A stretch of 64,000 bases of DNA from Erodium maritimum (GCA_963921825.1 OY997589.1:22093482-22157481); one strand, 5' to 3'. Counted from the first letter of the stretch, positions 21,194-33,496 are shown. Translations and numbers: made by a program. Notes: generated from the letters alone by a model not told the origin.

Positions 21194-21783
21194 TATAAAG
21201 ACGTTCGGGGTTTGATATTTTTATAGGAAGGAGGACGATGTTTCAACTCCGAAAGAGACATTGGCTGAAATATATTACATTGTTAGACAAAAGTGATGTT
21301 CCATAATTCATAGTATCCATAACGGGTTCAGTGAGATGATTCCAAAATAGGAAATAGCGTTGATGTTAGGTTTGATTAGGCAAGAGGGGATCTCACCCTC
21401 CTTAACAAAATCAGGTGTACCAAAACACACAACTTCAACACCAACACAGCTTTCCTTAATCAATAAACAATTACTATAATTGGGTCTCCTAAACATGTAC
21501 TTAGCGAATAGGTTAAGGACATAACAACATAATAGAAAGAGTCACGAGTACGTAATCACGCAATAAAGAAAAATAAGATTCAATCAATCCAAAGACCGCA
21601 TATCAAAACAGTCCAACATGGACATACCCCAACCAAGGCGGACGGATCCTTTCAATCCCTGAGACACGGTCCATCTCACCTTCCTGATTTAGTTTCGGAC
21701 ATACCCAAAACGTTTATCTTATAATTATTATTACTTTTTGCCGTCTGTGAAATTCAATACAACACATAAAGACATAACAAATT
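21194..21783. other. Spacer between MITE and LINE
   Basis: No gene, RNA or terminal repeat recognised. Confidence 0.4.
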
Positions 21784-21799
21784 AACAATAATGATGATT

Positions 21800-24262
21800 T
21801 TTTTTTGCGCAGCCGCTTCTCTCTAAACCTTAGTGTGAACGGTTTTTGCGATTGTTGCTCGGAGAGAATGGCGAGCTCAGCGGCAAAGCTCTCGAGTGAA
21901 TCTGGTGGTTTTGATGTGGAGTTGCTACCTGAATCGCGTAGTCCGACACTAATCATCGACATGCACGGGTTGGAGGCGGAGGGTGGCGATATAGGGTCGC
22001 TGATGCAGTCCTCGGTGCGGGATGGGACCTCTCCGGAACCTCTGACGCCGCGGGCGGTGGGGGTGGAGGCAGGGCAGGAAATGATGACCTTCTCGGCAAG
22101 GTTGGAGAACTTGGCCACACTGGTGCTACACCGAATGGTGGCGAAGGGACACAACGTTCGGGAGGAGCAGGACAATCGGAGTCGTGGATTGGTGAGACGG
22201 ACGCCGGCATGTGGACCATGCCCTCGTGAGGGGGAGACCGAATAGGACGGGAGGGAGAACTGAATTATAGTCATCCCTGTCGGAGTTCGAGAGGGGGAAG
22301 GAGCCGACGGTGTGGGAGTTTGCGTCGGAGGAGGAGACCCATGGAGTGGTAGGAGCAGAGCGGGGGAAGACAAATCAAGAGGTGGTGGTCGTCTCCTCTG
22401 CTTCCGAGAGGTTGCTAGAGAGGGAGGCGACGCCGGTGACATGGACGCGTAGACCGGGCAAAGAGCCAATGGCGGCTAGGGCATCGGGTGAGGACGTCAC
22501 TCGGGACGTGGGCCTTGGCCGGGGCCAGGGCCTTCTGGAGGATGCGCGAAGGGCGGGACGGGCTGGGCCGGATCGTTCGTGGGCTTGGGAAGAACTTGGC
22601 CAAACCCGAGTAAGGGACGAGACGGGTAGGGGTCGGGTCCTGGATCAAAATGGAGACCCGAATGTCGTGGGTCGGCCCAAGTGGGTCGGCCTTGACCCGG
22701 TCCCGTGAGTTTCCAGAGGCCCAAGAGGAAGAGTGGACTTTTAGGATATTCCGTACCTAAATCAGAAGGATCAAGTGGGGGATCTGGATAATCGGATGGG
22801 AGCTATGTGTATTAAGGAAGTCATAGTTCCCCTGGTGGATGTGGTTGGGCGAGGCCTGAATTTTTCCTTCGTTATGGCTGCAAAGGTACTCTCAACAAGG
22901 AAATTTTACTGGAGGTCTCTTGTGGCTAGAATGGAGGACTTATGGGGTATGAAAGTGGAAGCGAGGCCTTTGGAGAGTGGTTTAGTGGCGTTCTTCTTCA
23001 AAACGGCCAAAAAGAGAGCCATGGTTTTGTTGGGGGAACCCTGGGCTTTTTGGGATTCGTTGGTATCGTTCACGGATATGAGGGGACATATGCGACCTAT
23101 GGACCTGACTTTCACTCACTTTTCAGTATGAGCACGGGTGTCCAATCTGCCAGTGGGAGCATGAAACAGAGCTGTGGGGTTTTGTCTGGGGTCAGCACTG
23201 AGGACGTTCCAAGGGGTGGATGTGGATAAGGATGGCCTATATTGGGGGGATTTCATGCGCATCCGAATCCGGGTGGATATCCGGGAGCCCCTTCAACGCC
23301 AATTGTGGCTCCGCTCAGCAGAATCCCAGGTACGCACCCTCCTTTATATATCCTATGAACAGCTTCCGGATCACTGCTTTGGCTGCAACTGTGCGGGTCA
23401 TCTATTCCCGGTAGTTCGACAGGGGTGGGATCAAAGGCCCATCGTTGAGATCCCCGGCTGATCCTAGGTCGGCTTTGGAGAAGGCCAAGCACGAGAAGTC
23501 GGTACCGGGTACAAACTGGTCATATGTGGGGGGTAAGGAGAGATCAACATCTCGGCTGGTTGGCAATCATTTTATGCATGGGCGAGAACAGGGGAAGGGT
23601 CGCTCAGTGGGGCCAAACATGAAGATCAGGTTCCGTCCAAGGGGTAGCCAGGAAGATGAGCGCGAGGAGTGGGCCCCTAAGGAGCCTATTCTGACACTGT
23701 CAGGGAGGAAGCGCCTCGAGAGGGGGGCGGAGGCCAGGGAGTCAGAGGATTCTACCTCCTCGGATGGAGCATCACACAAGCTAGCGGCAGGGGGCTATAA
23801 GCACTCTCGCCTCCAGGAATGAGTATTCGGGGGTCTAGGGAGGGGTCGGTCGGCTGCACCGCCTCCTTAGACGTAAGGTGGCAATGGTTTTACCAACAGC
23901 CGACAAGTTTTTCCTCTGCCAGTTCGAGGTCAGCACTCCCGCGTTTATGAGCCCTACCATTATCAGTCAAGAGAGGACGACACACGCTGACATCCCGGGG
24001 GTGGGGTGGGGGGTTATCGGTCCACCCCTACGAAAATCCACACTAGATCTGCTCGATCAGTGCCCCTTTGGTTGGCTTATGTTGTATCGGTGTCGACAGA
24101 TGCTACCGCAGTTCTCCTGTCCAATCAATCTTTAGGTCCAAGAGAAAATTTAATTTTCAGTTCTTGTTCTTTAAATTTCGATGTATCTTCATTTCGATAC
24201 TCTAATATTGGAATTTTGCGAACATTTTTAAAGTTATAATATCATCCATTTTCGCTCAAAAA
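21800..24262 (+). mobile_element. LINE carrying ORF1 but lacking ORF2
   Basis: The ends carry a 16-bp near-duplication with one mismatch (21784-21799 and 24263-24278, sharing aatgatgatt). The 3' end is A-rich (ctcaaaaaaac). The body encodes a broken ORF1 (22775-23822). The region where ORF2 should follow is reduced to about 440 bp. This is an internally deleted, non-autonomous LINE copy. Confidence 0.7.
22775..23822 (+). pseudogene. LINE ORF1 pseudogene (DUF4283 + CCHC zinc knuckle)
   Basis: From 22775 a DUF4283-type nucleic-acid-binding fold is readable (FYWRSLVARMEDLWG, then LLGEPWAFWDSLVSF). The same frame continues after in-frame TGA codons at 23129-23131 and near 23162 through RIRIRVDIREPL to a zinc knuckle (HCFGCNCAGHLF) ending at 23461. 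A Ser/Arg-rich tail follows in another frame to 23822. Such proteins coat LINE RNA. The two TGA stops fit decay of methylated cytosines, and one frameshift separates the tail. It is non-functional. The segment upstream (21862-22774) may be the shifted N-terminus and is not recognisable. Confidence 0.82.
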
Positions 24263-24278
24263 AACAACAATGATGATT

Positions 24279-25249
24279 ATTTTAGGTGTGTAATTGACTG
24301 TTTTGTCCATATCGACTCAGTTTTTACTTTACTTGATTGTACCTTGGTCCTTTGATGAGAACCCATGCCAGGAAGAGAGGAATATTTTAGTTGGTCGAAG
24401 AGTTGCGGGTGATTCGCCCTTGCAAAACAGAGAGAAACGAAAACAAAAACAATAAAGTGTTTTTACAACATTTTCCAAAATATAAAATCTCGATATCTCG
24501 TCTTGTAATAAGTAGTCGTTTATTTTTTTTATATGATATTAATATTTTTACAGTCAGTTTATAGTATCCAGTATCACCCTTACTGAAAATATGGCTTCAC
24601 TACTGATGATCACCTGCTAATCGTCAAGTACTTACCCTTTGGTCGTGGCAGTCGAGAAGCCTTAGCTTTGGTTTTTTCAAAACGAGTAAGGGTGTGCAAA
24701 ATATTTGCGACTCGCGACTTATCTTGTAATCGTCCAATCGCAACCAAAATATTTATCATCCGTGGACAATTGGTCGGATTTTGAATAAAAAATAACCAAT
24801 CCCGTTGAACTCAACCCCACCCTGTTCTTCATGAGTTCTAAATGTAAAATTTGATGTTTGTGTTCAATTTTGCTTTTGAACAATCAATTATTCGTGTTCT
24901 TCTTTTGCGTTACAGGGATTGGATAAAATGAAAAGCTGTATAAATTTTGCTTCATTTGTAACCGGTGAATTGAATAAAAAGATAAAAATAATAAATAATT
25001 ATAATTTTTCAAATGAAAGAATTTTTTGAAAACTAATAAAAATAAATAAAATAATAAAAATAAAACAGTTTTGCAAAATAAGAATATGATTTTTTTAAAT
25101 AAGAATATGAAATTAAAAAAAATAAAATTAATTAATTACCCAAAAAGAAAAACAATTAAAGAAAATAAATAAATAAATAAAATAATTAAAGAAATGGAAT
25201 GACTGGTTGTGTAATATTGATAGATAATTGAGGGTATTTTCATCGGAGG
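24279..25249. other. AT-rich spacer
   Basis: Very AT-rich, especially 24930-25200. The phrase gggtgtgcaaaatattt near 24689 resembles the inside of plant hAT ends, but no partner end was found. No gene is supported. Confidence 0.35.
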
Positions 25250-25830
25250 CAACATCGGAGGCAAAACAGGGACTACATGTCCCACCGGAGTGCACCAACG
25301 CCTCCGAGAATCTCAAGCCACGGCCTGGCCAAGCCTCCGAAGCAGGGAACATCATTTCAAGGCCCCCCGGAGATTGAAGAGACATTTCTACGTCTCCTTT
25401 GTCCCTTGCCCTCGTGTCGCCTCTGGTACGTCCTTCCCGATCCACGGCTAGGCCGACGCAGTCGCAGTCCCCTCGTCTTGTGGTTCTTGATTGGGAAGAT
25501 GAGGAGGAAGAACTAGAAGTCCCGATTGGAGTTGTCCTGGTGGCGGCGGACGGACGGTACCGCTTCTCTCCGGCAGGCAGGGTTGCAGGTTTAGGGAGGC
25601 ACAACACCACTACCCTTTGTGGGGTGATGCTCAACAACTTGAAGGCCGAGGATCTAGAGGTGGAGTGCCTCAACAAGGATTAACAGGAAATGACTCATTT
25701 GCAGCCTCGCCAAGAGAAATGAGAGGGTCGGGGGTTAGGGGGAAGACCGGGTGACCTATTCCCCAAGACCCGAGGCGGCTAGTGCTGGGAAGCTTCAAGA
25801 CAACAACAAGAGCAGTGCATAAGCTACTTC
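25250..25830. other. GC-rich island with unassigned open frames
   Basis: An abrupt GC-rich block in AT-rich DNA. A plus-strand frame at about 25399-25683 reads through an acidic run (DWEDEEEELEVPIGVV), and the opposite strand is also open because of base composition. I recognise no domain. It may be a fragment of a retroelement or gene; a function is not claimed. Confidence 0.3.
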
Positions 25831-26838
25831 CCTTTATCAGTTTTAGTTGGTTTTATTTTAGTTTGTACTTCGATTAATATGGGTTTATGTTTTTTTGCTG
25901 GTACTATTGTTAGAATAATTGATATGTCGGTACGAGTAATTTCTCGAGTTGCGTTTACGAAACAAAGTAGACTATTTCTACGAGTGCATAAGCGTGAGAT
26001 TCATTACGATGCACCTAGACATTATTTTGAATCCCGGTGTCATGATCCTGCATTATATAAATTTGATGGACAGTAATGCATTACTTTAATTACTCGTTTC
26101 AAATATAAAAACCTGGACATTAACAAAACATAGTTGGAAGTATTTAATCGACAGTTACACTGAGAGGTTGTGATATAGAGGATAAATGTGAAGGCACGCA
26201 CAGGAAGTAGCGCGTGGACGGTGAGGGGTCTGATATGATTCTTTTCTCGTCTACCACTCCAACCCACCACACACACACATACACAGTTACACAAAACTTC
26301 CTCTCTAGATATCGCAGAATCCGAGAGAAAATAAAAACATTTCTTTTATCTTTCGAAAACGATATATATATGATATATCTGTGTGCTGAAGAAAGTAGTG
26401 ATCGTGTTCCTCTTCTCTCTCGATGCGTTTCTCTTCTTCTCTGCCATTTCCTGCTGGAGCCTACAAAACAAAGCGTGCCGTTGTTTTTCTGTCTTTACGC
26501 TTTGTCTTGTGCCAATAAAGCACTGTTTTCTTGTCTGCAACTCAAATCAAATGCCAATCGGATTCAATCAAATGTCAGCTAGGGTTGTTTTTTGGGGGCA
26601 ATTGCTTCCTCTTTTTTGCTCATTATGTTTCGGTTTTGGTAGCGAAGAGTGATGTAAATGCCAGACCTAGGTTTGCTATTGTTGCTTAAGTGAGTAAATT
26701 TGGATTGTTTCCACTGGAATTTCAATTTTTCGAATTCGACGCATATATGCTACAACCAGTGTCCATTGAATAGAAACGGTGATTTTGGAGGCAGTGCCTT
26801 GTAATTGTTGTTGAGAATTTGAGAATATTTTGGAGGGG
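25831..26838 (+). promoter_or_regulatory. Upstream region and 5' leader of DA2
   Basis: A pyrimidine-rich block (26298-26470, many tctct runs) probably belongs to the transcribed leader. The 26570-26838 stretch may contain a leader intron, but I could not fix its sites. A CA-rich run lies near 26266-26290. The transcription start is not resolved. Confidence 0.35.
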
Positions 26839-29800
26839 ATGGGTAATAAGCTGGGACGGAGAAGACAAGTGGTGGATGACAAGTATACAAGACCTCAGGG
26901 TCTCTACAGCATCAAAGATGTGGATATGAAGAAGCTCAGGAAGCTCATACTTGACTCCAAGCTCGCACCCTGCTTTCCTGGAGATGAGGACTGTTCTTGC
27001 GAATTTGAAGAATGCCCTATTTGCTTTCTGGTTTGTAATTTCCTTTTTTGCTCTTTTCAAATGAAAATTTCCACATTTTGTTGCTTTAACAACTGGTGGA
27101 AGTGAAAATTAAGACTTTGGTAATAAATCTTTGTGCCCCTTTTGTTTCTAGGCAATCAAATAGAACAAGCATTCAGGAAACACAATTCTGTTAATGTGTT
27201 TGGTGTATTTCATTTGCATTGTACTTGAAACTATTACATCTTTGCCTTCTTTGGACGTTATGGTTCTAACAAATTGACTGAGCATTTTTATTTATATGTT
27301 CAGTACTATCCAAGTCTCAATAGATCAAAATGTTGCATGAAAGGCGTTTGTACAGGTATGTGTTCATAATCTGGCAAATGATTTTGGTGTGATTATTTTT
27401 ATTTTTCAATGTCATTCTGATTCATTTCCATCCATCAGAGTGTTTCCTGCAGATGAAGACTCCTAATGCTACTCTTCCTACACAGTATCCTTCATCTCTT
27501 ATCTGGATTCATCTGTATACTTCCAGAATGCCTTGATGTTTTGCTGTCTTGTTCATTTGAAGTCAATTTTCTATGGATGCTTCACTTAACTTTATAAGGT
27601 GTCCCTTCTGCAAAACCTCGAATTATGCAGTGGAGTATCGGGGTTCGAAGACAAAGGAGGAAAAGGGCATGGAACGAGTTGTGAGATTTGTTTTTCTGTA
27701 ATTTGTGATTTCTCTGGATGTTTATAGCATGAGGTTCATATAATTAGAATTGACATTATCTTAAACATATAGGAAGAGCAAAGGGTCATAGAGGCAAAAA
27801 TTAGGATGCGGCAACAAGAACTTCAGGATGATGAAGAAAGAATGCATAAAAGGCAAGAAATAAGTTCCTCTGTACCACTGGAGGTGGGGTACAGCCCACT
27901 AGCTGGTAATGTTATTATTTTTATCACAATTCTGGCTTTTATGTATCCACATGATTTCTTTTCTATATGTTTTCTCTTTTCCCGTTGCAGTTCCTTCATC
28001 TAGCTCTGCCGTGGAAGTTGAGGAAATAGTTTCCTCACAGGAGCTATGTGCTGCCCCAGTGATTAGGCGACCTCCACACCCTAGGACGAATAGGTATCGT
28101 CTATACAAGTCTACTTTCAAATAGTACTGGAGCAGGGCTCAGCCTAGCTGCTATTGATTATATTACTTCGAAGTGTTTGCTTCATTTGGTTCTTTTGAGT
28201 GTCCTGTAAAAGATTATGCTGAATTAGCATATACCTGAAGGCAAGATTTGTTTGATGAATTTCCCTTTAGAGGTTATATCGTGAACAATATTTTTCGACA
28301 AAGAATGCTAGGAATTGTCAATGTCTCTATCCATGTCCAATGAAAAATAAACAGACAAAAATATGGGCGGGGATTAGATTCATTATCATTATAGTATGAT
28401 TTGTTAGGATAGTATGTTTTTAGACAATGCAAGGCTATCCCAACTATATTTTAAACCAAAGTATGCCTCGTCGTGATTTAACATCTTAAAGCTTTAGAAG
28501 ATATGCTATTAAGTTATTAACTTACATTGGTTGTGATTCACGAGTGAGAATTTTATCTTGGCATGATATGTTGGCATCAATAGGTTGAATTTTTTGGAGT
28601 ATGGAGTAAATTGAGAGTGATTTGATCTGTAAATTTCTATTTTCTGCCTCGTATATTTAGTTGAAATTGAGTTGACTGTTGTGGTATTGAGGCCAAAGTG
28701 TGTAGAACTTAGTCTAATAATTTGAAAATTCAATGAATCTTTCAAGGTTGTATTGCAAGAAATCCAGGATCAGTTGATATGTTCCTAGTTATGTTGCTTC
28801 AATAAACATAGTAGTTGAGCCAGAACTTCTAGAAATAAAGTTCAGATGGAGCTTGTTAGAAATTATTTTAATTCTGGTTGTAGATACACTCATTTTGAGA
28901 AATTATATATGAGAAAGAAGCTATTACAGTTAGTTGAGAATCCTGCTCAGGGTCTAATTTTGGTTTCTCTATTTTATTGTCTTCCGTAACCTGTGATGGA
29001 GGGATATGAAAGTGACATTACCTCCATATCCATATGCTGAACTAAAACAGTCTTGTTGTTCTCTTGGGAGCAGAGATGTTTGTTGGCTAGGGTGATCAAT
29101 AAGGTTATTAATTTGTTGTTCTCTTAGGAGCAGAGATGTTTGTTGGCTAGGGTGATCAATAAGGTTATTAATTTGTAAAAAAACGCAGTATGGATCATGA
29201 GTTGAATTTCTAATCCAGACTCTGTTCATATCTCTAGCTGGATGGTACATTACTTGTGAAACTTGTATCCTGTTTTTTCTAGCCATTGTAATAAAATTTC
29301 CACATACTTAACTCCAGGGATGATGAATTTGACTTGGATCTTGAGGACATAATGGTTATGGAAGCAATTTGGCTTTCCATTCAGGTGAGTACTATAAATT
29401 GGTTTATATCTGAATCATATATAGTTGCATAGTTAACGAGTTAGACAATACCATGCTATATATTTGTTTCATAGTTGGAAACTTTGGAGGTATTTTCATT
29501 CTCTGGTGACAGGCTGAATACGATCGAAAATCCTCTTGAGTTGGTGATTATTTTAGATGCCTGTCATCGATAGACCTATGGAAAATTATTGAAATTGTTG
29601 ATAACCCTTTTTTTCTGCAGTATAACAATCACATTTTGAGCATAAACATTAGTAGGTCCTTATATCAATATGAGGAGGGTAAATGGTCAATGGCAGGTCA
29701 ATGTGTGGGTGCAAGTATATAGCTGCTGTGTACGATATGAGTTGTCTAGATTTGAATGTGCTCGGTTTCTTTTTTTTTTTGGGTCCATGACCCTTGCTCT

Positions 29801-30667
29801 AATATGATGGCCTAGGAAATTTCTATCTGATAACTCCTTAAAGTGTGAGTGAGGCTTAAGTTTTGCTGTCTGAATTCAATGCAGAACGTGTGCGAACTTA
29901 TGCACATATCTATAAGATGTTTAATTCATCAGGTGTTTGTGTATGATGATAGAAAAATACTTTTAGTTAATGCTTCGAGTGGGATGAAGTTTGAATTCAT
30001 TTAGAACCATGTAACAACTTGGTGTTGAATAATGCATACTTGTCACATATTTCAGATTTGTTTTCTTTTTAATATCTAATTCACAATGTTATATAGTGAT
30101 TTAAGTTATATGTTTCCTGATATTCTTGTATTTATCATTTTCATAAAAAATGGTTTACAGGAGAATGAAAGGCAGAGAAATCATGTAGCTTATGCTGAGA
30201 GTGCTCCTCCTGAACAATATGTTACAGAAGAGTGCTATGACTCACCAGCTATGGTGCCTCCCTCATCATCATCATCCTCACCTTCTGGGGGTCTTGCTTG
30301 CGCAATAGCTGCACTTGCAGAGCGCCAGCAAACTGGTGGAGAATCCTCCATGCACCATAACGAGAACACAGTAGCATCCAACACGCGTCCAAGCAGCAGA
30401 TTCTACAACAGGGTTGGACAAGAAGCAGAGCATTATTCTCCTGCACAGAGCTCCACTGGAGAATGGAATGTAGAGCGTGGATCAGAGATGGGTGAAGTGG
30501 GGACGGGCTCTGAAGCAACAGAAGATGGTATGGGAACATCGGGGCTGTTGCCACATCCAGATCCTATTGTTCCTGAGAGCTTTGAGGAGCAAATGATGCT
30601 AGCCATGGCTGTTTCTCTGGCCGAAGCTCGACCTATGACAACTAGACAAGGAGTTGCTTGGCAGTAG
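26839..30667 (+). CDS. DA2: RING-type E3 ubiquitin ligase, DA2/GW2 family
   Basis: Eight exons: 26839-27030, 27304-27355, 27439-27484, 27599-27680, 27773-27905, 27991-28093, 29318-29384 and 30161-30667. All are GT-AG and in frame, giving 393 residues, close to Arabidopsis DA2. The N-terminus [20 protein letters not shown] is the family signature. The RING lies at 59-101 (CPIC at 59-62, CC at 74-75, C80, C83, CPFC at 98-101), a Cys-rich variant characteristic of GW2/DA2. A basic coiled segment follows ([17 protein letters not shown]). Two short helices resemble ubiquitin-interacting motifs ([10 protein letters not shown] at 217-226, AMAVSLAE at 373-380), and the protein ends in WQ. DA2 and GW2 restrict seed and organ size; in Arabidopsis DA2 works with the ubiquitin receptor DA1. 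The start is the ATG at 26839; the frame extends upstream only from a TTG. It looks intact. Confidence 0.96.
29053..29172 (+). repeat. 60-bp tandem duplication in DA2 intron 6
   Basis: Units 29053-29112 and 29113-29172 differ at one base (ctcttgggag against ctcttaggag). This is a recent slippage or unequal-exchange event, without effect on the splice sites. Confidence 0.92.
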
Positions 30668-30884
30668 TTTTGGGTTGGAGTTAGCCAAGGGTTCATTTCT
30701 GAACTTTCGGTGTAACTAGTTGCGAGGTCAGGTTGAGACTCTCTCTCCATATACAATACAGATGTAAAAAAAACAAATTATTTGTGTGAATGAAAGGTTG
30801 TTTTGACTGATAGAGTCGTAGCTTCATTATCATATCATATTTTGAGCTGGGGAGAACTGTCTCTATGTTCATATCGTATCAACT
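30668..30884. other. 3' flank of DA2
   Basis: Presumed 3' untranslated region. No separate gene or repeat recognised. Confidence 0.4.
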
Positions 30885-31755
30885 TACTTTTAGCCATTGA
30901 TCACGAACACTACACTACCCAACATTTCAAAATGACAAATGCACTACCTTAAGTATTGATCATGTGATTCTGTTAGTAAAAATAAACGAAATATTCTATT
31001 ACGTTACTCATATGACCTCAAGTATCACTTAATGAATGATGAAATGATGACTTTGCCTTTATTTATTTGACCTATATACAATTTATAAGGAAATTTACCA
31101 CTGTACTCTTGTTATTGTTCCTTATAATATATATATATATACGGGTGCACTCAGGTGCGAACCAGGGGTTACGGTGCGAACCTGCGAACCTTGCTTATGT
31201 AGTGTATCTGGTTTGCGAAAATAGTGTTTTCTGTTTGCGGTTAATATTCTCAGACAAAAATTTCGCAAACCAGAAACACTATTTTCGCAAACCATATTTC
31301 TGAAGATAAAATGCTGTTTTTTCCGCAAACTGGGATGCTTATTTACGCAAACCATGTTCGCTATTTCCGTAAACCAGTAACACTATTTTCGCAACCATAT
31401 TTTCTGAAGATAAAATGCTGTTTTTACAAACTTTTTTCCGCAAACTGGGATGCTTATTTCTGCAAACCATGTTCGCTATTTTCGCAAACCAGATTTGAGG
31501 TTCGCAGGTTCGCACCGTAAGGGAGGTTCGCACGTGATTGTCTCCCTATATATATATATATATCAAATAAATAAGGACAAAGTCGTCATTTTACTTTCTA
31601 TTAAGTGATACATGAGGTCATATGACTAACATAACGTAATATTTCGTCAATTTTTACTAACAAAATCGCGTAAGCAATATTTAAAATAATGCATTTGTCA
31701 TTTTGAAACGTTGGATAGTATAATATTCGTGATTAATAGTTAATAATAAGTTTTA
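30885..31755. mobile_element. Foldback element with arms of about 180 bp
   Basis: The left arm (about 30885-31070) and right arm (about 31565-31755) are diverged reverse complements. They share tcaaaatgacaaatgca, gttagtaaaaat, catatgacctca and tatcacttaat. No coding region is present. The loop is occupied by the (TA)n-flanked element at 31142-31546. Exact ends and target duplication are not resolved. Confidence 0.72.
31142..31546. mobile_element. Element inserted in a (TA)n microsatellite
   Basis: 405 bp lie between two pure TA runs (31125-31141 and 31547-31562). A perfect 22-bp inverted repeat at 31169-31190 and 31499-31520 is built on cggtgcgaacctgcgaacc. The core is a direct duplication of about 105-115 bp (31270-31373 and 31374-31488) rich in ttcgcaaacca. 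Flanking TA runs recall the rice micron family, which targets TA microsatellites; the resemblance is in architecture only. No protein is encoded. Confidence 0.7.
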
Positions 31756-31756
31756 G

Positions 31757-32036
31757 GGTAATTTTCACCGCAATACCCTAACTATCGTTTTTTTCCACCT
31801 CAATACCCTAACTATTTTTCGTGGCACCTCAATACCCTAAAATGGCATTTTCCGTCACTTTAGCCGTCAACTTTCCATCCATTTTGGATGGAAAATGCTT
31901 GAAAAGTCCAAAATACCCCTCACTAACGGTCAAATTTTCAAAATATGCCATTGGTTTTCAAAATTTCTTTTTATTTATTTATTTATTTTATAAAAACATT
32001 TTTATTTTATAAAAATTAGAATTTCTTTAAAAATAT
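31757..32036. mobile_element. Half of a MITE related in style to 17067-17528
   Basis: It begins gggtaattttcacc and repeats the phrase caataccctaac in three registers, much like the left arm of the Mutator-type MITE. A hairpin (ccatccattttggatgg) marks its centre. The right arm is missing, and the sequence stops where the gypsy LTR starts at 32037. Confidence 0.5.
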
Positions 32037-33480
32037 TGTAAGAACCGCCCCCGGTCGAACTGGTGATTTTTGGTAAAGTTTGACTTTCGGCCGGAAAAGT
32101 CAACCGACGACTCCGGGAGTCATTGGGGACCCTTCCGGGATCCAAAAAGTTTAGTCGTCGTTGTGGTTAGCTTAGTTGGGTCGGTTCCTTCCGAAAAAGG
32201 GTCTTTGTGGAAAAAGTCAAATTTGGTCAAACGGGGGCTCGAATCGGGTTTTTTATCGAATAAAATAAGTGAGCTGGGAATTTTGGTTGGACGTGGACCC
32301 CACAAGGAAATTTGAAATTTAAATAATTGGAGGAAAGACAAAATAGGTGGGAAAGGTCTAGTTTACCCTTACTTTTACCTAATTTGTGGAAACATGGAAA
32401 AAGCTTTTTGGCTCCACCCTTTTTTGGATACAACCCACATGTGAATAAAATATTCACCATTTACTCCCCAAATCCGAAAATTGTAGAGAGAGAAGCTCTC
32501 TTGAACTCCATTGTTGCTCAAGGAAGAAGAAGAAGAAGAAGAAGAAGAAGAAGAAGAAGAAGAAGAAGAAGAAAGGTCATCCAAGCTCCATTTCTGAATC
32601 GAAATTCCATTTTTCTTCCATATTCCTTCTCCTCTCTTCTTTCCCTACGGTGAGAACTCTTTTATTTTCGTTTTTGAGCAACTAAAATCCGTGGGTCTTG
32701 AAAGAATCAACTTGTTTTGGAGTGGGTGTGGTTGGTAACAAGAAAACAAGATTTGATTTGTAAGAAGATGTAAAGAAAACGTTGGATTTGAAGATTGGAG
32801 TTGAAACCCTAACTTGGAGAATTGGGGAAAGTGTAAAATTGGGACTATTATTCAGGGGCTTTTGATGAAACTTGTTGGATTAAGGACCTAAAGCACATTT
32901 GGAACGAATTTGGAAAAAAAGGGAAATTTTCCGGCGACCGGAGGACCGGCCACGAGTGCAGGAGTTTGGGAACATGGGTTGGGCACCTCGGGAACCGTGC
33001 ATCGGGACCCGCGCACGGGGACCCGTTCCTTGGGGGCCGTGCACCGGAACCCGTGCACTCGGGGCTCGGGTGTTCGAAGCCCGGTTGTTCGTGAATTTCG
33101 TGCTTAAAACCGTTTAAATTGAAAAAGGGTGAATTGTTGGTTTAATTTCGGTCTTATGATCCTACATGAATTTCGTGCTTAAAACTGTTTGCTATTATTC
33201 AAGTTTACAGATTTCCTTGATGATTGTATCTAGAGGTGGTCTCAGGGCTCGTGAGCTCCTTGCAGTTTCGGGATATTTTATTCTTTAGAGACGTATTGCC
33301 CTTTTTGTATCAAACTATATTTTTTGTTATTCTGTTGGAACGAGCGTTTGACTCTTAAATTTGAAATCGAATTATGTTTTATTAAGAGGTTTCTTTATTA
33401 AAATTTCTTTTATCTAGTATTTATTCAATATTCCTAGTTCACGTCTCGAGTCCGGTCAAAACCGGATTTCGGGCGTGACA
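32037..33480 (+). repeat. Gypsy 5' LTR (1,444 bp)
   Basis: It starts TGTAAGAACCGCCCCCGG and ends CGGGCGTGACA. It includes a (GAA)n run of about 17 units at 32522-32573 and a GC-rich patch with cgtgca repeats at 32985-33070. Its ends match the two solo LTRs in reverse orientation. Confidence 0.88.
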
Positions 33481-33483
33481 ATT

Positions 33484-33496
33484 TGGTATCAGAGCC
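33484..33496 (+). promoter_or_regulatory. Primer-binding site of the gypsy element
   Basis: tggtatcagagcc, complementary to initiator tRNA-Met, three bases after the LTR. Confidence 0.92.

Noticed and set aside
32327..32653. Plus-strand frame with a long Arg run
   Set aside because: It is the (GAA)n microsatellite within the gypsy LTR, read in one frame.
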